Positions 57,669 to 64,000 of a stretch of 64,000 nt of DNA are shown here, piece after piece. The translations under genes and the position numbers were made by a program. The stretch comes from Mactromeris polynyma (taxonomy: Eukaryota; Mollusca; Bivalvia; Venerida; Mactridae). The stretch is taken from positions 744,001 to 808,000 of the forward strand of contig JASFXZ010000076.1 in the NCBI GenBank assembly GCA_032209605.1. The letters run 5' to 3'. The notes under the pieces are model-generated. The model did no database searches. It saw only the letters and a program-made list of their open reading frames with translations, and was not told where the DNA came from. How positions within the stretch are numbered: the first letter of the stretch is position 1; every line of letters begins with the position of its first letter.

Positions 57669-58409
57669 TTACTTATATCAACCACCAATCAGCTATAGAG
57701 GCTAAAGGAACACAATACACAAACATAAATGAACACTTATTAGTTTGTCTATCTTGTAGTTGAATATTTGGTAAAATCTGATGAAAGATTGTATTACAAC
57801 GAACAAATCTAAATCACAAAAATACGAGGGAGGATTTGTAAAGTCAAGGTCATGATCACTTTTAATTGAAGATCAAATATCTGACTGCTCTCCATGTCAT
57901 ATAATTTGTATTCACGTTTATGTACAGCCTTTTGTAATTTAGTTCAAACAAATATGTTCTACGCTCCATGGTTAAAACATGTCGAAATATGTTTTTAAAC
58001 TTTTGAGCCGACTTGTAAAATTGTTGAAGAAAAGTGTGTCATTTTAACCAACATGCGATCACTAACATTTTGTCGAAGGTCATAGTCTGGTACATTGACC
58101 CAAATGTCCCATCCCATGGGTGTCATCCAGTTGATTGTACAAGTGTATAGAACATTGACATCTTGTTCCAGTGGTGATTATGTCGAAGTCGACGAACAAG
58201 CAAAACACACTTTCCTTGTATTTTTTTTTCGTCGGTGAAATTAATGTACGCGGCCCGTTATGGGTTGGTAAGTCAGTCAGTGTGCACGTCAACGAATAAA
58301 TTAAAAGGTTTCTCTGGGACTTCGTAGTTTAAATACGGTATTTTCTGCTGTCAATTAATCTGCATCAATAACCCTGATGATCTAAAATATAGCTTCGTTT
58401 GTCTAAGTA

Positions 58410-58587
58410 CAGTCGGACCTCGTTTATTCGACAACCTTCTATCCGAATACTTGGTATCATCCGAAATAAAAATCAGGTCCATATGTATCTTCTTATGCAT
58501 GTCGAATTGAAATGGGGAATTCGAAACCATGCATTATTCGAAATGAAATTTCGGACCCGATGACTTCGAATGAACGCAGTCCGACTG
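58410..58587. mobile_element. MITE-C copy, complete (pogo/Tigger-like)
   Basis: TA, CAGTCGGACCTCGTTTATTCG at the left; 'cgaatgaacgcagtccgactg' plus TA at the right. TIR and TA target fit pogo-type elements. Confidence 0.8.
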
Positions 58588-58689
58588 TATATACTACAAT
58601 GTACTTAGTAATCCTCATTCTGGAGCACCAAATAACCGACCATTTCAAATTCTTGAGTGGATATGCGTTTTGAATGTGTCATTAACATC

Positions 58690-59030
58690 GGTACCTCTAT
58701 TTTGGTTAAAGCAGCATGTCTCGGACAGCTACGCAGAAGTTTCAAAGCAGCCGATTTACATTTCATTTCACAAAACGACTTTCTATTAATTTGATATCGA
58801 CGCACTTCTGAACAGATAGTAGCCCAACTTTAGACATTAAACCGAAAGTAGAACTTTTTTGTTACCTTAGTTAGAATTTCTGTCAATCCTACGAACATGG
58901 ACATTCATATTCGTTATATTAAAGCGGCATGCATTTTGAACTTATATTTATCTGAGAGCTACATAGAAGTTTCAAAGCACCCAAATTACATTTCAATTCA
59001 CAAAACGACAAAGAGGAATTTTCATCGAAC
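58690..59030. repeat. Local duplication of about 90 bp, spacing about 215 bp
   Basis: 'agcta.gcagaagtttcaaagca.cc.atttacatttcatttcacaaaacgac' at 58730-58785 and 58960-59015. A minus-strand frame crosses the first copy without motif support. Confidence 0.5.
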
Positions 59031-59647
59031 AGGGAATGACATTATATGTCTTTGACCATACAAAATACATACACAAATGAAACTATGTTGTTCCATTCCA
59101 GAAGTGTTCACATTCAATACCGGAATGCCCAGAATGCGGAAGAAAGTTTGGAGTTGCAAAATATATCAAAATCGGTGAAATACTAATACTTCCATCGACA
59201 ACAATGGTATTGCTTATTAAACAATATAAACACTTTAACGTACATTAATTACATAATGAAAATGTAAGGTTGCTTTAAATATATGGGACTAAAGTTAAAA
59301 ATAACTAACCAAATCCGGTTTATTCGGAGTACGGAGTAAACGGACTAAAAATGTTCCGGTGCATTTCGACTCGATGTCTTGGTTTTAGCAATGCAAGCGT
59401 TTAATGAGGCAGAATTGCGTATTTTAGGCAACACATTAAAAAACCGAACAAAAAGGCAGAATAATTATGAATTATCAACATATCGAATACACCTGGTTCA
59501 GACGATTCAGAACATCACTACGGGCCTCTCACGAACATTGATCGAGTTACGTAACGTATGTTTGTCGTTCACTACATATACCGGCGTGAATCGAATGTTC
59601 GGCACATCAAGAACATTGACGTTCAAGTTTAGAACATTCGTGTTGCC

Positions 59648-59732
59648 ATGGAAACCTTCAAAATGACCCCGGTGATGATAGTTGCAATGGTGTTTGCTCA
59701 AATTTTATTTTCAACGATCCAAGAGGCAGAAG
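59648..59732 (+). CDS. Secreted basic protein, exon 1 (signal peptide)
   Basis: 'ttgccATGG' start context; 85 nt, exit phase 1. Confidence 0.65.
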
Positions 59733-61162
59733 GTAAGCTTTATTATTTTTATTGCGTTTCTGTGATTTAGGCACCAACATATTTGACGTAAAACATTCGA
59801 TACAGTATATTAAATATTCTTTATGAATTTTCATTTTATTTACCAAATTAAAAAGTATTGATACTAATTAATAAATTATTACATATTAAAATATTTCTTC
59901 TGTTGAAATATCGATGCAAGGTGAATATTTAATTTTCTGTTTTATTGCATTGGAAAATACACAAATCAGGTTTAACATAAACAGACCTGATCTGACAGCG
60001 CCATTCAATCAACTTATTAGAATGCTAAAATATATATTTATACATAGGCATTTATGTGATTACCATTTATGACATTTCGTCTGAGTCGTATGTATGCATG
60101 TAAAACAATTTCATTATTATTTCACTATTTTACATATCAAAATTTCACAGTTCACTATTTACAGTTCACTATTTTCAAACTTTACTAATTCACACATCAC
60201 TAATTCACACTTCATTATTTCACTGATCACACTTCATAATTTTTCATCATGAAGCACGAGTTCACATATCAAGTTAATACTATAACCAGCAAGTGTGGTG
60301 TCGGGTTATTTTGTCTGGGTATAGAATAAAGTCACGTGTCTACTGCATGGTATCACAGAATACTGATAAGCCATACAAATAAGAAATCTACACTTTTAAT
60401 TAGTACATTCAAAAATATTTTTAAATTTGTGGTGTACAGTATGCCTATTGGTCAATACTTTCCAAAACATGTTTTCATTGGCTGACAAAATTATTTACAA
60501 ATATTTTTAAGTAAACAAAAACGGACTACACATCTTTTTAAAGATATATCTGGCTCATGTGAACATAAACTGTTTAAATTGGCTTCTTCCAGCATTGCTG
60601 TTACATTGGCTAAAAAATATGTAATAAGAACCATTGCAATGTATTTTTAACTGATTGAAAATATATTTTTACCATATTACTAACAGATAAAACTAGTAAA
60701 ATAGCCTGATGGTTAAAAATGATATTACTTTAAATGAGAGGCATCCCAGTTCATTCACGCACAATGCGACAATAAACTTGAAGGATTTGTCGGGCAGTAA
60801 CTTATGCATAGCGAAAGTTTTTGATGAGATACCGCACCAGTTGTGCTAACGTACAATCGAACTAATAAAGCACCTGTGCGGAAAAGGATCAAACTAAACC
60901 AAAACATATAAAAGTTTTTTTTTCATTTTCAGGGCAAGGTGTTGCGATGCAGGACAATCCAAGCTTTCATCGGATAAGTTTCCGAGTTGGTCCCGACGGA
61001 CGGCCGAACATGGGCAGTCACGGACAAGAGCTCGATCAATTCTTCGGTGGTTCTAGTTCAAGCAGAAATCGAGCAAGCAGGAATGGCGTTGGTGGCATGT
61101 TTATGCCAAGAATATTTCGTGGCAGAAGACCCCGTCGCTTTTGGAGATCATTTCGATTTTAA
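59648..61162 (+). CDS. Small secreted basic protein, about 104 residues, two exons
   Basis: Exon 1 (59648-59732): METFKMTPVMIVAMVFAQIL then FSTIQEAE, a clear signal peptide, donor 'agaag|gtaagc' in phase 1 after 28 codons. Exon 2 (60933-61162): acceptor 'tttttcattttcag', giving GQGVAMQDNPSFHRISFRV, GPDGRPNMGSHGQELDQFF, a Gly/Ser/Arg/Asn linker, then PRIFRGRRPRRFWRSFRF and stop TAA. The mature part has no cysteine; its last 18 residues hold eight arginines and six aromatics (Phe, Trp). Such a tail is typical of membrane-active antimicrobial peptides or acidic-partner-binding matrix proteins, but I recognise no family. GQELDQFF before the linker could be a processing region; RGRRPRR contains dibasic sites. 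The 1.2-kb intron carries 'ttcacta' low-complexity DNA. Confidence 0.65.
60140..60245. repeat. 'ttcactatt' low-complexity tract
   Basis: About ten degenerate 'ttcac(t/a)' units inside the intron of the secreted basic protein gene. Confidence 0.6.
60933..61162 (+). CDS. Secreted basic protein, exon 2 (mature part and stop)
   Basis: 230 nt, phase 1 in; frame open from the acceptor to TAA at 61160-61162. An internal Met at 60947 is not the likely start. Confidence 0.65.
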
Positions 61163-61347
61163 CCAGAACATTATGTTGGCTCATATTTGAATTTATACTT
61201 TATAATCTATTTATCATAATCATTGTTTTTTATAATGAATGGAACATGTCGGAAAAAGAAACAATGCATTTATACCATCCGCAAATAGAGTAACACAGAT
61301 ATTGAAACCGGAGCATTATCTAGATCCGCTTATTGCTGATTTTAAGA

Positions 61348-61593
61348 TATGAGTGCCACTGTACGATTTCCAACCTCTTCTTTAAGTGACGTCATTTCAC
61401 GAAAACGCAGCATGTGATGCCACAATTTGCAAGCAAGAAACAATATTAACTCCATATGGTCACATCGTTTTCATATTGCCATATGGGGCAAATTTTGCTT
61501 ACTGTCAGTACATGGTGACGTCACATGTGACGTTTTCTGGAAATCACTTAAAGAAGAGGTTGGAAATCGTACAGCAGCGCTTATATATATTCC
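61348..61593. mobile_element. MITE-B copy
   Basis: 'cactgtacgatttccaacctcttctttaag' with TGACGTCATTTC at the left, and 'gaagaggttggaaatcgtacagcagcgc' at the right. Starts about 185 bp after the stop of the secreted basic protein gene. Confidence 0.8.
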
Positions 61594-61849
61594 AAAGCAA
61601 TTGTGACGTCATAACTGTTGATATCTTGCAAAAGGGTATGAGGATATCACTTCAAAATGTAAACAATAATTATCACAACAGTTCTATAAAAGTAATACAA
61701 TAATCTGCTATGGTTTAGTGAATAATAGGACAATTAATATAACAAAGTTTTGTTCCAAGCAGTCAAAGAGCAACTGTATGGAAAAACATTTACATGATTT
61801 GTATTGTCATTGCATATTATATATTTATTACACATGTACCTAGCCCGGT

Positions 61850-61915
61850 TTGCTCAGTCGGCATAGCACACGACTACCTTTCTGGAGACCGTAGATTGGT
61901 GCGTAACGTTGTTAG
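61850..61915 (+). repeat. Degenerate tRNA-like sequence
   Basis: 'agcccggtttgctcagtcggcatagcac' resembles a tRNA 5' half and A-box; the B-box part is lost. Confidence 0.35.
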
Positions 61916-62009
61916 TTGTCTGCGGAAGAATACTGTTTGATAAACAAGAAATACTTATTTGATCAAGCAAATGCCTTCGCAAAACAAACACTCTTAACAA
62001 AAAGGCGCA

Positions 62010-62145
62010 AACACTTCAAGGCCACATCCGTGTGGGGAGGTCTGTGTGGGGAGGTCTGTGTGGGGAGGCACTGTCTTTAGTATATGGCGTTAACCCTGTA
62101 GCAACCCTGTAGCAACCCTGTAGCAACGTATTCTCTCTCTTGTAT
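62010..62145. repeat. Rep-1 end, reverse, with triplicated termini
   Basis: 'gtgtggggaggtct' occurs three times (62030-62070) and 'aaccctgtagc' three times (62093-62126), then 'aacgtattctctctc'. Confidence 0.7.
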
Positions 62146-62731
62146 GTGTACTAAACTTGGTGTGAAATTATTTATTGTGTAAATATGAATTATCATCCAA
62201 ACATGTATGTATTTATGTAATTAACTCACTACAATAAAAATAAAGTAAAGTTGGAATGTTTTTGTTCTGTGTCTGGTTATGAAAGGAAAGACAGCAATGA
62301 TTTTTATCACATACCCGTAGATGTTTCCACGATGCCATAACATCATATGGCACAGTGTGCATATAATAGGCAACTGAACAGAGCACCCTAAATGAAACCC
62401 CTACACCTACTTATTCACATTTAACAAATGAGTAATGATATGTTTGTTTAAAATCATATTTTATTGCATTTATACATACAACTATCATATTTGCACAAAC
62501 ATAGCCTACATATAACTTGTGCATACATGTTTACAAAAGGTTTTGGCCAAAAGTGTTAACAACATAATCTAGGGCCCTACCCTAAGTTTACATCTCCAGC
62601 ATTTGACGTTTTACATAAGAATTCTCATGAGCACTACAACAAAAACATAAAAAAATGAATATAATAACATTATTGGTAAACTTGCTAGTTATGACTTACT
62701 AAGCATGTCTTTTACATTTCACCGAACCTAC

Positions 62732-62870
62732 CTATCCAATTCAGCAATGTTATTCCATCATAAGCGATTCGTGTTTTTGACGTCATCAAAACATTGCCAG
62801 TAGACGTATGAACTTTAAACAATAGCATGTTTTTATTCGACGAGCTCAGCGCTTGATCAATCAACATCAT
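62732..62870 (-). CDS. Possible coding exon, unrecognised
   Basis: ATG ATG at 62870 opens MMLIDQALSSSNKNMLLFKV then HTSTGNVLMTSKTRIAYDGI and TLLNWI, with donor GTAGGT in phase 1. Codon use and composition look protein-like and the donor is good. The frame continues upstream to about 62925 with CCQVCG, so it may be internal. No family recognised; other exons would lie downstream on the minus strand and were not found. Confidence 0.3.
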
Positions 62871-62925
62871 TTCGATTCCGCACACTTGACAGCAATTCGA
62901 CTCATATAGATGGAACAGACTCACT

Positions 62926-63847
62926 GAACGCGTGTATACTAAATGACGTCAGAGACTTGATTATGTTATGACGTCATCTTATAATTTTAATAATGCCAGG
63001 TGTTTTTTAGATTAAGTTTAATTAGCGAATTGTTAGATATATATAATGTTCAAGAAAAAAGATAAAATACTGATGGATGTGAATGGGACTACTTTTACGG
63101 TTCTTTAATTCAATAGCCGAATAATTTCGCGACGCTGCTGTGTATTATGACGTGGTCAAGTATGGATGGGTCTTTCTACCTCAATGTGTCGGGTATGTGA
63201 ATAATATTGAATATTCGTGTTGTTTAGTTTCAAATTCATTGAACTCGTTGAATAAAATTAATACTAAGCTCTCCATTTTATTCAACTCCTTCAATAACTT
63301 CAATAATGATACAACACAAACATGCGATGTTTTATTTTGTTAACATGTATTTCAATGTACTTTACAAAGCAGTGAAGTAAACAATAATATACAATTACAC
63401 AATACAGTTGTACATATCAAAGTTGTCAGTTATCTTACAATTGTATAAAGTATAGAAAGAAAAAATTCAAATGTACAGGGTCTATTTTCTGGGATTACGC
63501 CCGGTCGTTTTTATTACATCAAACACTTAAAACATTTAACGTCCAATTCTACAAACATCTAATGTGCATCATTACAAAATAACCACCCACGACGATTGCA
63601 AATTAAGAAATCGCGTCTTGAAGTATGCGAGAAAACATTTTCGACCCGCGTCGCATCCAACATTTTGCCAAATACTGTTGATCTAACAAGTCGAGACGCG
63701 GCACCTTTGAAGTCTGCAGGAACATTTATGTTTGGGAGATTGCACGTCTGGTTGTGTGCGCACTTAATCGTGGTTTAAACTCAAAGTGGTGTTTTAGCTA
63801 CTGACCGCTCGCTGGCGGTACTCAAATGTTCACCAATAAGGTTTGTG
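62926..63847. other. Gene-free stretch
   Basis: Two TGACGTCA-like sites (62944 and 62970) and AT-rich DNA. Frames at 63140-63343 and 63596-63778 lack splice or domain support. Confidence 0.4.
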
Positions 63848-64000
63848 CCTTTTTCGGCGCAGCCATACTAACATGGCTTTGCTATTTGCATACTAGTATC
63901 AGTGTTGTGTTAACCAATCAAATCTTAAGTTAACCACCAATGCAATTTCTCTTTAAACGAACAACGTTTGTAACCTTGACGCGGATTGGTTAACCTTTCG
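63848..64000. repeat. Dispersed repeat (partner at 40080-40225), cut by window edge
   Basis: 'tttttcggcgcagccatactaacatgg' and 'aaccttgacgcggattggttaac' match 40080-40225. Confidence 0.7.

Overview
This is a eukaryotic nuclear window, almost certainly from a marine invertebrate and most likely a bivalve mollusc. That rests on AT-rich DNA, GT-AG split genes, very dense small DNA transposons and tRNA-derived SINEs, 'gggccataac' type repeats common in bivalve genomes, and secreted kringle/C-type-lectin proteins. There are no operons and no long uninterrupted genes. Almost every long open frame is a repeat or a chance frame, so the genes below were assembled from splice sites, reading phase and domain motifs.

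Genes. (1) 1024-8156, minus: a copine/von Willebrand A gene of the RGLG type. Its 3' part lies beyond the left edge. It has two competing upstream exons that end in the same LIFG motif. (2) 23291-26098, minus: a small secreted cysteine-rich protein (exons 26098-26059 and 25025-24826), with a related but degraded or partial exon at 23403-23301 and a duplicated upstream segment, so it looks like a tandem gene pair. (3) 35157-47402, plus: the main gene of the window. It has a signal peptide, a PAN/apple-like domain, the first half of a C-type lectin domain, three kringle exons and then the second half of the lectin domain with the stop codon. Nearly all junctions are phase 1. (4) 59648-61162, plus: a two-exon gene for a secreted protein of about 104 residues with a strongly basic, aromatic C-terminus. 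Weaker candidates are a first exon at 14215, an exon at 62870-62732 (minus), and a Myb/SANT-like fragment at 788-940.

Repeats fill the rest. MITE-A (TA-flanked, termini CAGTAAAACCTCA) has about 20 copies. Its internal 15-17 bp motif has expanded into minisatellites at least four times (13.2-13.9, 20.3-20.5, 28.1-28.6 and 44.0 kb). MITE-B (about 230 bp with TGACGTCA near both ends) has five copies. MITE-C (pogo-like) has three. Two hAT-type elements have 8-bp target duplications. A fold-back element of about 1.6 kb lies at 21.0-22.6 kb. There are also tRNA-derived SINEs, LINE 3' ends, and a dispersed family (Rep-1) that carries poly-G tracts.

The right half is dominated by two extreme arrays: a nearly pure (TGAA)n of about 640 bp at 42.9-43.6 kb, inside an intron of the kringle gene, and a 6.8 kb minisatellite of 32 bp units that starts in the 3' flank of the kringle gene and contains a recent 2,079 bp tandem duplication. 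Nothing suggests a bacterial system, CRISPR array or phage.
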